Origin: Bacteroidales bacterium
GTDB taxonomy: Bacteria > Bacteroidota > Bacteroidia > Bacteroidales > 4484-276
Direction: 5' to 3'
DNA: 51,301 nt
NCBI GenBank assembly: GCA_014860585.1
Contig: JACZJL010000031.1
Coordinates: forward strand, 1-51,301
Shown: positions 27,707 to 37,491 of the stretch, in pieces
Layout of the letters: the number at the start of each line of letters is the position of its first letter
How positions within the stretch are numbered: position 1 is the stretch's first letter
The notes under the pieces: generated by a model
What the model saw: the letters and a program-made list of their open reading frames with translations, nothing else
Databases searched by the model: none
Told to the model about the DNA's origin: nothing
Position numbers and translations under genes: made by a program

Positions 27707-27718
27707 GATTTGATTCCT

Positions 27719-27997
27719 TTATTTTTTGCCTTTATCCTTTTTACCTGAATGACCTCTGAACTGACGTGTTGGTGCAAATTCACCAAGTTTATGACCTACC
27801 ATATTTTCGGTTACATACACAGGTATAAATTTGTTCCCGTTGTGCACCGCAATGGTTAATCCGACAAAATCCGGGGAGATGATTGAAGCCCTTGACCAGG
27901 TTTTGATCACACTCTTTTTCTTGGATTCCTGTGCCTCAACAATTTTCTTTTCCAGCTTGAAATGGATATAAGGACCTTTTTTAAGCGAACGACTCAT
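27719..27997 (-). CDS. rpsS: Ribosomal protein S19
   Basis: A 92-aa head protein paired with S13. [20 protein letters not shown] starts it, and it contains [20 protein letters not shown] and the signature [20 protein letters not shown]. It ends in a lysine tail (KKDKGKK). Confidence 0.98.
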   Translation of the reverse strand: MSRSLKKGPYIHFKLEKKIVEAQESKKKSVIKTWSRASIISPDFVGLTIAVHNGNKFIPVYVTENMVGHKLGEFAPTRQFRGHSGKKDKGKK

Positions 27998-28016
27998 CTT
28001 ATCTTTGATTTAAGAA

Positions 28017-28841
28017 TTACTTTTTCCGTCTTTCAATAATGTATTTGCTCGAAGCTTTTTTCTTTGAACGTGTTTTATAGCCTTTTGCCGGTATCCCTTT
28101 TCTTGATCTTGGAATACCACCTGACGCTCTGCCTTCGCCACCACCCATGGGGTGATCTACCGGGTTCATTACAACACCCCTGGTACGAGGTCTGCGACCC
28201 AGCCAACGGCTTCGTCCTGCTTTTCCTGATACTTCAAGGTTGTGGTCCTGGTTGGATATGGTTCCTATGGTAGCCCTGCAAGCCTGGAGTATCATTCTTG
28301 TTTCGCCCGAAGGGAACCTGAGAATGGCAAATTTGCCGTCTCTTGACATCAACTGTGCATAGGAGCCTGCGCTTCTTGCTATCTTCCCACCTTGTCCTGG
28401 ACGAAGTTCGATGTTATGAACCAGCGTTCCAAAAGGGACTTCACTCAGATAAAGTGTATTGCCGATATCGGGTGAAACTCCTTTTCCTGAAACAATGGTT
28501 TGTCCTACTTTTATTCCGGTTGGCGCCAGAATGTATCTTTTCTCTCCATCGGTGTAAGATACCAACGCAATACGTGCACTGCGGTTTGGATCGTACTCAA
28601 CGGTCAGCACTTCGGCGGGCATTCCCTCTTTATCACGTTTGAAATCGATAATCCGGTATTTTTGCTTGTGACCACCACCCATGTAGCGCATGGTCATTCT
28701 ACCACTATTATTTCTACCACCTGATCTCTTTTTAACTTCCAGCAAACTCTTTTCAGGTTTGTCGGTAGTAATATCATCAAACGCACTGATTACTTTGAAG
28801 CGCTGACTGGATGTTGTCGGTTTGAATTTTTTTAAAGCCAT
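28017..28841 (-). CDS. rplB: Ribosomal protein L2
   Basis: A 274-aa 23S-binding protein close to the peptidyl-transferase centre. It contains [40 protein letters not shown] and the C-terminal signature [17 protein letters not shown] with the conserved His. Its 5-bp gap to rplW suggests coupling. Confidence 0.98.
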   Translation of the reverse strand: MALKKFKPTTSSQRFKVISAFDDITTDKPEKSLLEVKKRSGGRNNSGRMTMRYMGGGHKQKYRIIDFKRDKEGMPAEVLTVEYDPNRSARIALVSYTDGEKRYILAPTGIKVGQTIVSGKGVSPDIGNTLYLSEVPFGTLVHNIELRPGQGGKIARSAGSYAQLMSRDGKFAILRFPSGETRMILQACRATIGTISNQDHNLEVSGKAGRSRWLGRRPRTRGVVMNPVDHPMGGGEGRASGGIPRSRKGIPAKGYKTRSKKKASSKYIIERRKK

Positions 28842-28846
28842 TTATC

Positions 28847-29137
28847 TTAAATATTGCTGTAAAAATCAATTTTTTCTCCACTGGCTACTTTAATTATAGC
28901 CTTTTTTAATGATGCAGTTCGGCCAACGATCACGCCTGATTTGGTATTTCGTGATTTGTTTTTGCCTGAATACCTGATCGTATTCACAGCTTCAACTTTA
29001 ACTCCGTACAAGTCCTCAACAGCCTTTTTGATCTGCAGTTTATTGGCGGTTTTTTGAACGATAAAACCATACCTGTTCATCTTTTCGCCCACTTCGGTGA
29101 ACTTCTCGGTTATAATCGGCCTGATTAGAATTTTCAT
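28847..29137 (-). CDS. rplW: Ribosomal protein L23
   Basis: A 96-aa exit-tunnel protein, the docking site for trigger factor and SRP in bacteria. It reads MKILIRPIITEKFTEVGEKM and FIVQKTANKLQIKKAVEDLY, followed by GVKVEAVNTIRYSGK. It lies between rplD and rplB. Confidence 0.97.
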   Translation of the reverse strand: MKILIRPIITEKFTEVGEKMNRYGFIVQKTANKLQIKKAVEDLYGVKVEAVNTIRYSGKNKSRNTKSGVIVGRTASLKKAIIKVASGEKIDFYSNI

Positions 29138-29169
29138 GATTTATTCCTGTTTTGGATTAGGTCTATCAA

Positions 29170-29799
29170 TTAGTTATTAAACATTTCCTCAACATCTTTA
29201 AGCGAACTTTCGAGGATCATGATCTGGTTTGCCTTGAGCACCTCATAAGTGTTGATGCTTTTGGCGTTCAGATGGGTAACGCTCCCAAGATTACGCGTTG
29301 AGAGGTAGATGTTGTTGTCCACACCGGGTGTCAGAAGCAACACTTTGGTATTATCTAACTTGAATGCTTTGAGCACTTCAAGGAAACTCTTCGTTTTGGG
29401 TTGATCAAAACTGAAATCTTCCAAAACCAGGATTTTTCCGTTTTCAGCTTTGTAACTCAATGCTGACTTACGTGCAAGGCGTTTGAGTTTTTTATTAAGC
29501 TTCATGACATAATCACGAGGTTGGGGGCCAAAAACACGACCTCCTCCTCTGAACAATGGGTTTTTAATGCTACCGGCACGTGCTCCACCGGTACCCTTTT
29601 GTTTCTTTAACTTACGCGTACTTCCAGCAATTTCGCCTCTTTGTTTTGATTTGGCCGTACCCTGGCGTTTGTTTGCCATGATTTGCTTCACATCGAGGTA
29701 GATGGCATGATCGTTTGGTTCAATTCCAAATACGGAATCGTCAAGCACGACAGTACGTTCTGTTTTTTCGCCGTTGATTTTATAAACTGTTAGCTCCAT
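29170..29799 (-). CDS. rplD: Ribosomal protein L4
   Basis: A 209-aa protein whose long loop reaches the exit tunnel. It shows [40 protein letters not shown] and [20 protein letters not shown]. Its start overlaps the 3' end of rplC by 10 bp. In E. coli L4 controls the S10 operon; no comparable leader was identified here. Confidence 0.98.
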   Translation of the reverse strand: MELTVYKINGEKTERTVVLDDSVFGIEPNDHAIYLDVKQIMANKRQGTAKSKQRGEIAGSTRKLKKQKGTGGARAGSIKNPLFRGGGRVFGPQPRDYVMKLNKKLKRLARKSALSYKAENGKILVLEDFSFDQPKTKSFLEVLKAFKLDNTKVLLLTPGVDNNIYLSTRNLGSVTHLNAKSINTYEVLKANQIMILESSLKDVEEMFNN

Positions 29800-30419
29800 C
29801 TTTCTACGATTAAATATGATCCTATTGGTCCTGGAACCGATCCTTTGATTAATAATAAATTCTCTTCGGGGATGATCTTCATTATTTTGAGGTTGATCAT
29901 CTTAACTCTGCTATGTCCGGTATGACCAGCCATGCGAATACCTTTAAAAACACGTGAAGGCCATGAAGATGCACCTACTGAACCAGGGGCTCTGAGACGG
30001 TTATGCTGACCATGTGTGGCTCCACCAACACCACTAAACCCATGCCTTTTGACAACGCCCTGGAAACCTTTACCTTTCGTAATACCAACCACATCAATAA
30101 ATTCACCTTCGATAAATACATCAACGTTGACCTCTTCACCAAATGTTTTTTGATGACCCGGCTCAAACCTGGTAAACTCTCTTACTATCTTTTTAGGTGT
30201 AACACCTGCTTTCTTAAAATGACCAGCCAGGGGCTTGTTGGTATGCTTTTCCTTCTTGTCTTCGTAAGCAAGTTGAATGGCATCATAGCCATCAACCTCT
30301 TTTGTTTTTACCTGTGTTACCACACATGGACCTGCTTCAACGATGGTACATGGCACATTCTTGCCATTCTCATCAAAGATTCCGGTCATTCCAATTTTCT
30401 TTCCAATTATTCCTGACAT
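29790..30419 (-). CDS. rplC: Ribosomal protein L3
   Basis: A 209-aa early-assembly protein. [20 protein letters not shown] starts it; the central finger has [20 protein letters not shown] reaching toward the peptidyl-transferase centre, preceded by [20 protein letters not shown]. The 3' end overlaps rplD by 10 bp. Confidence 0.98.
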   Translation of the reverse strand: MSGIIGKKIGMTGIFDENGKNVPCTIVEAGPCVVTQVKTKEVDGYDAIQLAYEDKKEKHTNKPLAGHFKKAGVTPKKIVREFTRFEPGHQKTFGEEVNVDVFIEGEFIDVVGITKGKGFQGVVKRHGFSGVGGATHGQHNRLRAPGSVGASSWPSRVFKGIRMAGHTGHSRVKMINLKIMKIIPEENLLLIKGSVPGPIGSYLIVERWS

Positions 30420-30467
30420 TATTCGATAATGTTTTATGTTGCCAAATTAATCTTTCAATTCCTTAGA

Positions 30468-30773
30468 TCAAACTTTTATTTCCACTTCAACACCACTGGG
30501 CAGCTCAAGTTTCATGAGGGCATCAATGGTTTTTGTAGTCGAACTGTAAATGTCAAGCAGCCTTTTGTAGGAGGAGAGCTCGAATTGCTCTCTTGATTTT
30601 TTGTTCACAAAAGTCGCACGGTTTACTGTAAAGATTTTCTTGTTTGTTGGCAGAGGTATAGGTCCGCTAACAACAGCTCCGGTAGTCTTCACAGTCTTGA
30701 CGATCTTCTCGGCTGATTTATCCACCAGATTGTGATCGTATGACTTCAGTTTTATTCTTATCCTTTGACTCAC
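30468..30773 (-). CDS. rpsJ: Ribosomal protein S10
   Basis: A 101-aa 30S head protein, also NusE in antitermination. [20 protein letters not shown] and the signature [20 protein letters not shown] are present. It directly follows fusA (34-bp gap), with no tuf gene between, so the str and S10 operons are fused here. Confidence 0.98.
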   Translation of the reverse strand: MSQRIRIKLKSYDHNLVDKSAEKIVKTVKTTGAVVSGPIPLPTNKKIFTVNRATFVNKKSREQFELSSYKRLLDIYSSTTKTIDALMKLELPSGVEVEIKV

Positions 30774-30807
30774 TGTAAATGTTTATTAAATGATTTGAAA
30801 TTTTGCT

Positions 30808-32916
30808 TTAAACTTTTACCACGTATCCTTTGATTTTGTATAAAACCTGCTCCAGTAATTCATTTGGCAGGTCGGCATAATGAGAAAACTCCAGATTGTA
30901 ATTCGCACGACCTGAGGTTAAAGATCTGAGTTGGGTGACATAGCCAAACATTTCAGCCAATGGCACCTTTGCTCTTAAAACCTGAGCATTATATTTGGAT
31001 TCAACGTCTTCGATATGTCCACGGCGCCTGTTGAGGTCGCTGCTTATTTCTCCTATGTAAAGGTCGGGAGTAATTACTTCAAGGCGCATAATTGGTTCAA
31101 GAAGTGTAAGACTCATCGAACGGGCAGCATTTCGGAAACCTATTTTGGCTGCAATTTCGAAAGCGAGCGGATCAGAATCGATCTGGTGGAAAGTGCCGTT
31201 TTTGAGGACTACCTTCATGTTGTAAACCGAAAAACCAGCAAGCACTCCATTCATCATCGACATTTCAAATCCACGTTTTGCTGCGTTTATATATTCTTTG
31301 GGCAATGCGCCACCTTTAATTTGATCAACAAACTGAAGGCCTCTGACTTCTTTATCATCGGCAGGTCCGATTTCAAAAGTGATATCGGCAAATCTGCCTT
31401 TGCCACCTGTTTGTTTCTTATAGATTTCCTGGTAAATTATCGAATTCCGGAATGCTTCTTTGTACGACACCTGCGGTTTCCCCTGGTTGCATTCGATGTT
31501 GTGATCGCGCCTGAGTTCATCTAACCTGACTTCAAGATGCAACTCGCCCATACCACTAACTATGGTCTGACCAGTTTCCTCATCCAATCTGACTTTAAAT
31601 GTCGGGTCTTCCTCGGCAATTTTGACGAGATGGGATTGAAGTTTTTCTACATCATCCTGTGTTTTAGGCTCAACTGCCATGTTTATTACCGGTTCCGGAA
31701 ATTTAATATTTTCAAGAACAAGAGGATGATTAATAGCAGTAAGTGAATCGCCTGTTCTGATTTCTTTAAACCCAACCAAAGCACAAATGTTGCCAGCTTC
31801 AACCTTTTCGAGGGGCTGATATTTGTTAGCATGCATCTGCATTAAACGGGTAATGCGTTCTTTCTTGCCGGTGTTAGCGTTCAACACCTGCTCTCCGGAT
31901 TGTATCGCTCCGGAATAAACCCTTAAAAAGGCAATTTTGCCGACGTATGGATCGGTTTTGATTTTGAACGCAAGAGCTGCAAAATTTTCGCTTGGGTCAG
32001 CGTTTCTTGTTTCTTGCTTTTCGGTGTAGGGATTTATCCCAACCACGGGCGGAAGGTCGAGGGGACTGGGGAGATAGGCAGCGACAGCATCAAGAAGCTT
32101 TTGTACCCCTTTATTTTTGAATGCAGCGCCACACATCACCGGTGTAATTCTCAACTCAAGGGTTGCCTTTCTTATCGCCTGACGCATTTCGTCTGGTGTA
32201 AGAGAGTTGGGGTCTTTTAGAAACTTCTCCAACAATTCGTCGCTTTCTTCAGCAACTCCTTCGATCAATCGGGTACGATAATCATGAACAGTTTCTTTGA
32301 TTTCTTCAGGAATTTCAACTTCGATGATTTTGGTTCCATAAAAATCAACTTCCCATTCATACGCTTTGTTTGTAATCAGGTCAACAACTCCTCTGAAGTT
32401 ATCTTCTTCCCCAATCGGTATTTGAAGCGGAATCGGATTTGCCCCGAGTTTATCTTTAATCTGATCAACCACATTAAAAAAATCAGCCCCGGAACGATCC
32501 ATCTTATTGATGAAACTGATCCGAGGAACATGATATTTATCAGCCTGGCGCCATACAGTTTCCGATTGTGGTTCTACACCTCCGACAGCGCAAAATACAG
32601 CAATGGCGCCATCAAGAACTCTTAATGATCTTTCAACTTCAACTGTAAAATCAACGTGTCCGGGTGTATCGATGATATTGATTTTGTGCTGCTGGCTGTT
32701 GAAATCCCAAAAAACAGTTGTTGCTGCAGAGGTAATCGTAATTCCACGCTCCTGCTCCTGCACCATATAATCCATGGTAGCAGCTCCGTCATGCACTTCA
32801 CCGATCTTGTAATTGATGCCGGAATAATACAGAATCCGCTCAGTTGTCGTGGTTTTACCCGCGTCAATGTGCGCCATGATTCCGATGTTCCTAGTATTTT
32901 TCAACTCGTTTAGCAT
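30808..32916 (-). CDS. fusA: Elongation factor G
   Basis: A 702-aa ribosomal translocase GTPase. G1 [21 protein letters not shown]3 [20 protein letters not shown] and G4 [12 protein letters not shown] are visible, followed by domains II-V ending [17 protein letters not shown]. It lies between rpsG and rpsJ in the standard str-operon place. No second fusA copy lies in the window. Confidence 0.98.
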   Translation of the reverse strand: MLNELKNTRNIGIMAHIDAGKTTTTERILYYSGINYKIGEVHDGAATMDYMVQEQERGITITSAATTVFWDFNSQQHKINIIDTPGHVDFTVEVERSLRVLDGAIAVFCAVGGVEPQSETVWRQADKYHVPRISFINKMDRSGADFFNVVDQIKDKLGANPIPLQIPIGEEDNFRGVVDLITNKAYEWEVDFYGTKIIEVEIPEEIKETVHDYRTRLIEGVAEESDELLEKFLKDPNSLTPDEMRQAIRKATLELRITPVMCGAAFKNKGVQKLLDAVAAYLPSPLDLPPVVGINPYTEKQETRNADPSENFAALAFKIKTDPYVGKIAFLRVYSGAIQSGEQVLNANTGKKERITRLMQMHANKYQPLEKVEAGNICALVGFKEIRTGDSLTAINHPLVLENIKFPEPVINMAVEPKTQDDVEKLQSHLVKIAEEDPTFKVRLDEETGQTIVSGMGELHLEVRLDELRRDHNIECNQGKPQVSYKEAFRNSIIYQEIYKKQTGGKGRFADITFEIGPADDKEVRGLQFVDQIKGGALPKEYINAAKRGFEMSMMNGVLAGFSVYNMKVVLKNGTFHQIDSDPLAFEIAAKIGFRNAARSMSLTLLEPIMRLEVITPDLYIGEISSDLNRRRGHIEDVESKYNAQVLRAKVPLAEMFGYVTQLRSLTSGRANYNLEFSHYADLPNELLEQVLYKIKGYVVKV

Positions 32917-32948
32917 CTCAATTACTGATCTTGCTGCAATTTAATTGA

Positions 32949-33416
32949 TTAAAACCTGAAATGGGAGAAGGCTTTGTTAGCTTCAGCCATACGGTGTGTA
33001 TCTTCTTTCTTTTTGTAAGCGCCACCTTCTTCCTTAAATCCAGCAACGATCTCAGCGGCAAGTTTTCTTCCCATTGATTTTTCGTTGCGCTTGCGTGCAA
33101 ACAGAATAAGGTTTTTCATACCTATGGACTGCTTGCGTGAAGGTGGAATCTCTGTTGGTATCTGAAATGTAGCACCCCCCACCCTGCGGCTTCTTACCTC
33201 AACAGATGGAGTGACATTTGCAAGTGCTTTCTTCCAAACTTCCAAAGCGTTTTCCTTTGTTCTTTCTTCTACCAGATCCATTGCTTCATAAAAGATACTG
33301 TAAGCCGTCTCTTTTTTACCACGAAGCATAATGTTGTTCACGAACTTTGTTACAAGTTGATCGTTGTACCTTGGATCGGGAAGAACAATTCTCTTTTTTG
33401 GTCTCGCTTTCCTCAT
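32949..33416 (-). CDS. rpsG: Ribosomal protein S7
   Basis: A 155-aa protein that starts 30S head assembly. [20 protein letters not shown], the signature [20 protein letters not shown] and [19 protein letters not shown] are present, ending [11 protein letters not shown]. It follows rpsL by 37 bp. Confidence 0.98.
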   Translation of the reverse strand: MRKARPKKRIVLPDPRYNDQLVTKFVNNIMLRGKKETAYSIFYEAMDLVEERTKENALEVWKKALANVTPSVEVRSRRVGGATFQIPTEIPPSRKQSIGMKNLILFARKRNEKSMGRKLAAEIVAGFKEEGGAYKKKEDTHRMAEANKAFSHFRF

Positions 33417-33453
33417 TAGTATTCCTAATTAAGAATGTTATTTTATTGAATGA

Positions 33454-33831
33454 TTATTTCTGTTTTGGCCGTTTGGTTCCATATTTTGACCTTCTTTGCT
33501 TACGACCATCAACACCGGAGGTATCTAAAGCACCCCTGATAATATGGTACCTAACACCTGGAAGATCTTTAACACGACCGCCACGGATCATCACGATCGA
33601 GTGTTCCTGGAGGTTATGACCTTCGCCCGGGATGTAAGCATTCACCTCTTTCCCATTAGTAAGCCTAACCCTTGCAACCTTACGCATGGCCGAATTCGGC
33701 TTTTTTGGTGTTGTTGTGTAAACACGAACACAAACGCCTCTCCGCTGTGGACAACTATCCAGAGCGGGAGACTTACTTTTTGCTGTCAACTTCTTGCGTC
33801 CTTTGCGAACTAACTGTTGTATCGTCGGCAT
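33454..33831 (-). CDS. rpsL: Ribosomal protein S12
   Basis: A 125-aa decoding-centre protein, first gene of the cluster. Start chosen at ATG 33831 ([20 protein letters not shown]); the frame runs 22 codons further into the leader and promoter. [20 protein letters not shown] and [20 protein letters not shown] keep the wild-type lysines at the streptomycin-contact positions, so no resistance substitution is seen. Confidence 0.98.
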   Translation of the reverse strand: MPTIQQLVRKGRKKLTAKSKSPALDSCPQRRGVCVRVYTTTPKKPNSAMRKVARVRLTNGKEVNAYIPGEGHNLQEHSIVMIRGGRVKDLPGVRYHIIRGALDTSGVDGRKQRRSKYGTKRPKQK

Positions 33832-33879
33832 AATCAGACTTTTAATATTAATTTCATTAAACAAATCCCCAATTTTTTG

Positions 33880-33918
33880 GGGGTGCAAAAGTATCAATTA
33901 TTCTTAACCAAACAAGAT
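33880..33918 (-). promoter_or_regulatory. Proximal promoter of the ribosomal cluster
   Basis: On the minus strand CTTG is followed after 19 bp by TACTTTTG, then CACCCCC and a CCCCAAAAAATTGGGG hairpin-forming sequence at the start of the mRNA (about 33868-33885). The -7 box and CACCCCC extension match the tRNA and rpmE2 promoters. It lies about 60 bp upstream of rpsL. Confidence 0.75.
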
Positions 33919-34155
33919 TATTGATAAAAAATCTTGAAACTTTTCGTTTGGCAAAATGCCGTTAATAAATCAGAGGGAAATTAAAAGGAAGGATACACCA
34001 AGATCTTCGAGGCAAAATGGCAGTTGATCCAATTGAACCTACTGTACCATTAGAAACCTTTAACTACCTCATTTTATCAGGTTTCCTTAAAATTTCTCTT
34101 CAAAAAACAAAGTGCAATTTCACTAACAATTGGCATACATGCATTCTGAAATTGC

Positions 34156-34196
34156 GGGTGCAAAAGTACACTTATTTTCTTTAAAACAAACTTTGA
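34156..34196 (-). promoter_or_regulatory. Distal promoter of the ribosomal cluster
   Basis: On the minus strand TTTG, an 18-bp spacer and TACTTTTGCACCCGCAA form a second Bacteroidota promoter about 330 bp upstream of rpsL. Its transcript begins with a GCAATTTCA/TGAAATTGC inverted repeat (34147-34155 with 34114-34122). The remaining 33919-34110 sequence has no gene. Confidence 0.65.
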
Positions 34197-34265
34197 CTAA
34201 AATATTTTTTATTTTTATTCAATTCCCCATCCTTACATCCATCTTCGAAAAAAATGAGATGGTTT

Positions 34266-34297
34266 TTGCACAGGTGCTCATTTTCTGTTTAGCTTTG
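34266..34297 (+). promoter_or_regulatory. Promoter of the acyl-CoA reductase gene
   Basis: TTG (34266-34268), a 21-bp spacer and TAGCTTTG (34290-34297) fit the Bacteroidota consensus. The expected start of transcription falls only a few bases before the TTG codon at 34312. Confidence 0.5.
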
Positions 34298-34311
34298 CAG
34301 CCTCAATAATA

Positions 34312-35385
34312 TTGACCGAAAAAGTGAACCTCGTCAACAGAATAAATGCATTTGCCAAATTGGGTGAAGTACTTAGGAATCCCGATCCTGAGTATTTTCG
34401 TAGTTTGGCCAGCGACATCAGGAAACTGAAAGAGTTGGTTCAAAGCAGTCAGTATGACAATCCCTGGTTCACTCCTGATGATGTTCAATTTGCACTTAAC
34501 GCCATTGGTTTATCCCTCAGGGTTTCTCAACTCGAGAAGTGGGTTAAAAAATACTGCACCAGGTCCTTAGAGCATCGATCGCCAAAACAAATTGGTGTAG
34601 TCATGGCTGGTAATATTCCACTTGTTGGTTTTCACGATTACCTCAGTGTATTGATTTCAGGTCATCAGTTGCTGGCTAAACTCTCTTCGGATGATAAAAA
34701 ATTACTTCCGCTTCTCCACCGGATTCTTGTCAAAATTGAACCCGGGTTCAGCAAACTGGTAACATTCACTGAGGGTACGATTGGTGGTTTTGATGCCATA
34801 ATTGCTACAGGGAGCAACAATACAGCACGATATTTCGAATTCTATTTTGAAAAATACCCCCACATTATCCGGAAAAACAGGAATTCTGCTGCAGTAATTA
34901 ATGGCAATGAATCTGACGAGGAGTTGCATGGATTAGGCGAGGATATTTTCAGGTATTTCGGATTGGGCTGCCGGAATGTTTCGAAGCTATATGTACCGAA
35001 AAACTATAAATTCGAAAAACTTTACGAATCATTGCAGGATTTTATTGATGTGATCAATCATCACAGGTACAAAAACAATTACGACTATAACAAAGCGGTT
35101 TATCTTATTAATAAAACTCCCCATTTGGACAACGGCTTCCTTATCTTAAAAGAGGACTCAAGAATTAGTTCCCCGATGTCAATTCTATTTTATGAAAAGT
35201 ACAATAGTCTCAATGATCTGAAACTACTTTTGCAAAGCAGAAGCAACGAATTACAGGCCATTGTCTCCGCAGGAAAACCAAATTTTTATAAAAACTCGGT
35301 TTCACCCGGAAAAACTCAATTTCCAGAGCTTTCTGATTATGCTGATGGAGTTGATACCTTGCAGTTTTTATCAGCATTGAAATAA
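34312..35385 (+). CDS. LuxC-like acyl-CoA reductase
   Basis: A 357-aa aldehyde-dehydrogenase-fold protein of the acyl-CoA reductase (LuxC) family that is widespread in Bacteroidota; the family reduces acyl-CoA to aldehyde with NADPH. Key segments are HRSPKQIGVVMAGNIPLVGF (nucleotide site), TGSNNTARYFEFYFEKYP, the motif with the likely catalytic Cys YFGLGCRNVSKLYVPKNY, and YADGVDTLQFLSALK at the end. There is no in-frame ATG near the 5' end; TTG 34312 is used here, with GTG 34324 as an alternative. No lux genes lie nearby, so bioluminescence is not implied. It is divergent from the ribosomal cluster. Confidence 0.87.
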   Translation: MTEKVNLVNRINAFAKLGEVLRNPDPEYFRSLASDIRKLKELVQSSQYDNPWFTPDDVQFALNAIGLSLRVSQLEKWVKKYCTRSLEHRSPKQIGVVMAGNIPLVGFHDYLSVLISGHQLLAKLSSDDKKLLPLLHRILVKIEPGFSKLVTFTEGTIGGFDAIIATGSNNTARYFEFYFEKYPHIIRKNRNSAAVINGNESDEELHGLGEDIFRYFGLGCRNVSKLYVPKNYKFEKLYESLQDFIDVINHHRYKNNYDYNKAVYLINKTPHLDNGFLILKEDSRISSPMSILFYEKYNSLNDLKLLLQSRSNELQAIVSAGKPNFYKNSVSPGKTQFPELSDYADGVDTLQFLSALK

Positions 35386-35402
35386 TTTTTTTTTCCTGCT
35401 TG

Positions 35403-35432
35403 TTGTTTTTAAATTTAAAGATACTAATTTTG
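35403..35432 (+). promoter_or_regulatory. Promoter of rpmE2
   Basis: TTG (35403-35405), a 19-bp spacer and TAATTTTG (35425-35432), followed by CACCCCCAAAT. It is an exact fit to the phylum consensus and shares its downstream sequence with the tRNA and rpsL promoters. Confidence 0.78.
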
Positions 35433-35460
35433 CACCCCCAAATTAAATAGATTTTTTATC

Positions 35461-35724
35461 ATGAAAAAAGACATTCATCCAAAAGAATACAAGTTCGTGG
35501 TCTTTCAGGATATCTCAAACGGATACTCATTTTTAAGCAAGTCCACTGCAACAAGTAAAGAGACCACCAAGTGGGAAGACGGGAAAGAATATCCATTGAT
35601 CAAGCTTGAAATTTCACACACTTCACATCCTTACTTTACGGGTAAAATGAAGTTGATTGATACCGCCGGTCGTGTTGATAAATTCAGGAGCAGATACAAA
35701 AAGCATCTCGAAAACAAAGTATAA
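35461..35724 (+). CDS. rpmE2: Ribosomal protein L31 type B
   Basis: An 87-aa bridge protein between the subunits. MKKDIHPKEYKFVVFQDISN starts it, with the type B features SHPYFTGKMKLIDTAGRVDKF and no CxxC zinc pair. In many bacteria the type B form replaces the zinc form under zinc limitation; here it may be the only copy, but the rest of the genome is not visible. Single gene with its own promoter and terminator. Confidence 0.96.
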   Translation: MKKDIHPKEYKFVVFQDISNGYSFLSKSTATSKETTKWEDGKEYPLIKLEISHTSHPYFTGKMKLIDTAGRVDKFRSRYKKHLENKV

Positions 35725-35752
35725 TTACCGAAAGGTACCTAATAAATTTATC

Positions 35753-35780
35753 AGCTCTCAGATTAACTGAGGGCTTTTTT
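35753..35780 (+). terminator. Terminator of rpmE2
   Basis: agctctcag and ctgagggct pair with a 5-nt loop (attaa), followed by TTTTTT, about 30 bp after the stop. Confidence 0.85.
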
Positions 35781-35855
35781 GTTTTGGAGATCAGCGTTTA
35801 GCTGGTGATAAAGCATTTTTTGATTGGTTGAAGATAAACGCGAAAGGAAAAATAC

Positions 35856-35863
35856 TACATTTG
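35856..35863 (+). promoter_or_regulatory. Possible -7 box of the GlmU-like gene
   Basis: TACATTTG fits TAnnTTTG and lies 17 bp before the ATG, so the mRNA leader would be very short. No -33 TTTG at proper spacing is evident, so this is weak. Confidence 0.35.
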
Positions 35864-35880
35864 CCAAAAAAAATCATTGT

Positions 35881-37068
35881 ATGAATTATGTACTATTTGA
35901 TGATTATGCGCGCAACCACCTTTTGCCGCTAACATTTACAAAGCCTGTTGCTGACCTCAGGATTGGGATTCTTACCATCAGGGAAAAGTGGGAGAGTTTA
36001 CTCAAGGAAAAAACGACCACCCTAACCGAGGATTATCTGGAAAAGAAATACCCTGTAAAAACTTCCAAAGGAACAATACTGATCAATGCCTCAATTTTAC
36101 CAACCCCAGAGTTGATCAGAAAAATCAGGAAGCTTGGTGAAAATGAGTCGCTTGTTAATGAAGAGTGTATTATTGCCCAGAACATCAACACTGAAAACCT
36201 GGACGGCACACTAGAACAGGACAGTGACAAGATACAATCCATCACTCTTCGTGAGCAATTTATAAAGGTGAACTACACCTGGGATATTTTCACCCATAAC
36301 CATGAGGCCATTGTGCATGATTTCCCAATTGCGACCCGTGGGCGTAGTGCCCAAAAACCTGATTCTTCAAACACTGTCCTCGGCAAAGGGAAACTTTTTA
36401 TTGACAAAAGTGCAAAGGTGAATGGCGCAATACTGAACACCTCCACTGGTCCAATATTTATTGGTAAGGATGCAGAGGTAATGGAAGGCGCCATGATACG
36501 CGGGCCTTTTGCCCTTTGTGAAGGAGCAGTTGTGAAAATGGGAGCCAAGATTTATGGAGCGACCACAGTGGGTCCTTATTCCAAGGTGGGTGGTGAGTTA
36601 AACAACGTTGTAATTATGGGTTATTCGAACAAAGCTCACGATGGCTTCCTGGGAAATTCTGTGATCGGTGAATGGTGCAATATTGGGGCAGACACAAATT
36701 CATCAAATCTCAGAAATACTTACGATGAAGTGAAAGTGTGGAATTATCCGAACCAAACATTCATGTCCACCGGTCTGCAGTTCTGTGGTTTGATCATGGG
36801 CGATCATTCCAAATGTGCAATTAACACCATGTTTAATACTGGTACTGTAATTGGTGTGAATGCAAACATTTTCGGTGCAGGATTTCAGCGCAATTTCATC
36901 GCGTCATTTTCATGGGGAGGTACAGCCGGTTTCTCACATTATGATGCCGACAAGGCCATTGATGTTGCAAGATTAGTTTACAAACGACGTGGGGTTGATT
37001 TTACTGAAGAGGATGAAGCAATCCTCAGGCACGTTCACAAATTAACCAGGATTAACAGGAGATACTAA
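35881..37068 (+). CDS. GlmU-like sugar nucleotidyltransferase/acetyltransferase
   Basis: About 395 aa from ATG 35881 (MNYVLFDDYARNHLLPLTFT); the frame is open 19 codons upstream but overlaps the promoter-like box. Residues 1-170 resemble a nucleotidyltransferase domain (KPVADLRIGILTIREKWE). From about residue 180 hexapeptide repeats form a left-handed beta-helix (GPIFIGKDAEVMEGAMIRGP, GAKIYGATTVGPYSKVGGEL, SVIGEWCNIGADTNSSN). This matches the alternative Bacteroidota GlmU family, thought to make UDP-GlcNAc for cell-wall and LPS precursors. The exact reaction is inferred from the family. Confidence 0.85.
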   Translation: MNYVLFDDYARNHLLPLTFTKPVADLRIGILTIREKWESLLKEKTTTLTEDYLEKKYPVKTSKGTILINASILPTPELIRKIRKLGENESLVNEECIIAQNINTENLDGTLEQDSDKIQSITLREQFIKVNYTWDIFTHNHEAIVHDFPIATRGRSAQKPDSSNTVLGKGKLFIDKSAKVNGAILNTSTGPIFIGKDAEVMEGAMIRGPFALCEGAVVKMGAKIYGATTVGPYSKVGGELNNVVIMGYSNKAHDGFLGNSVIGEWCNIGADTNSSNLRNTYDEVKVWNYPNQTFMSTGLQFCGLIMGDHSKCAINTMFNTGTVIGVNANIFGAGFQRNFIASFSWGGTAGFSHYDADKAIDVARLVYKRRGVDFTEEDEAILRHVHKLTRINRRY

Positions 37069-37491
37069 TTTTCATGTCAATAGGGCTAATCATTCCTAAA
37101 AATGTAATCAAAACAACAAGCTACGGGCCATCACAAAAAAATCCCGATTGTATTCAAAGCAAATTTTAAATCATTAATCGGCCTTTACACAACTTAATAA
37201 CGAAATGCTGTTCTTACATTGATAGGACTGATGAGCATTGAATTTAACGCAATGAAAGCCATCACACCTTTATTTCAATCCTCACTATCAGCCATTTTCT
37301 TAAGACCCAGTTCATTCATTTGGCATGTTGTTTGGCATTGAGAGTTTCATTCTTTAGTTTTTATTACTTAAAGATTTGATTTTTAATTTGTTATTAAATA
37401 AAACATCACCAATTGCTTTCAATTTGCCTATTTAACATTCATCGTTAGGCAAAAAATAAATTTTAATTGACAATTTGACACCATTTTAAAT
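37069..37491. other. Intergenic region upstream of lon
   Basis: About 420 bp, AT-rich, with no open frame that looks real and no tRNA. No clear TAnnTTTG promoter was found close to the lon start. It contains ordinary T/A-runs and a direct repeat of ttggcat (about 37320-37342). Confidence 0.5.

Noticed and set aside
34312-35385. Bioluminescence (lux) gene cluster
   Set aside because: Only a LuxC-like reductase is present; no luxA, luxB, luxD or luxE lies nearby, and such reductases are common in Bacteroidota without light.
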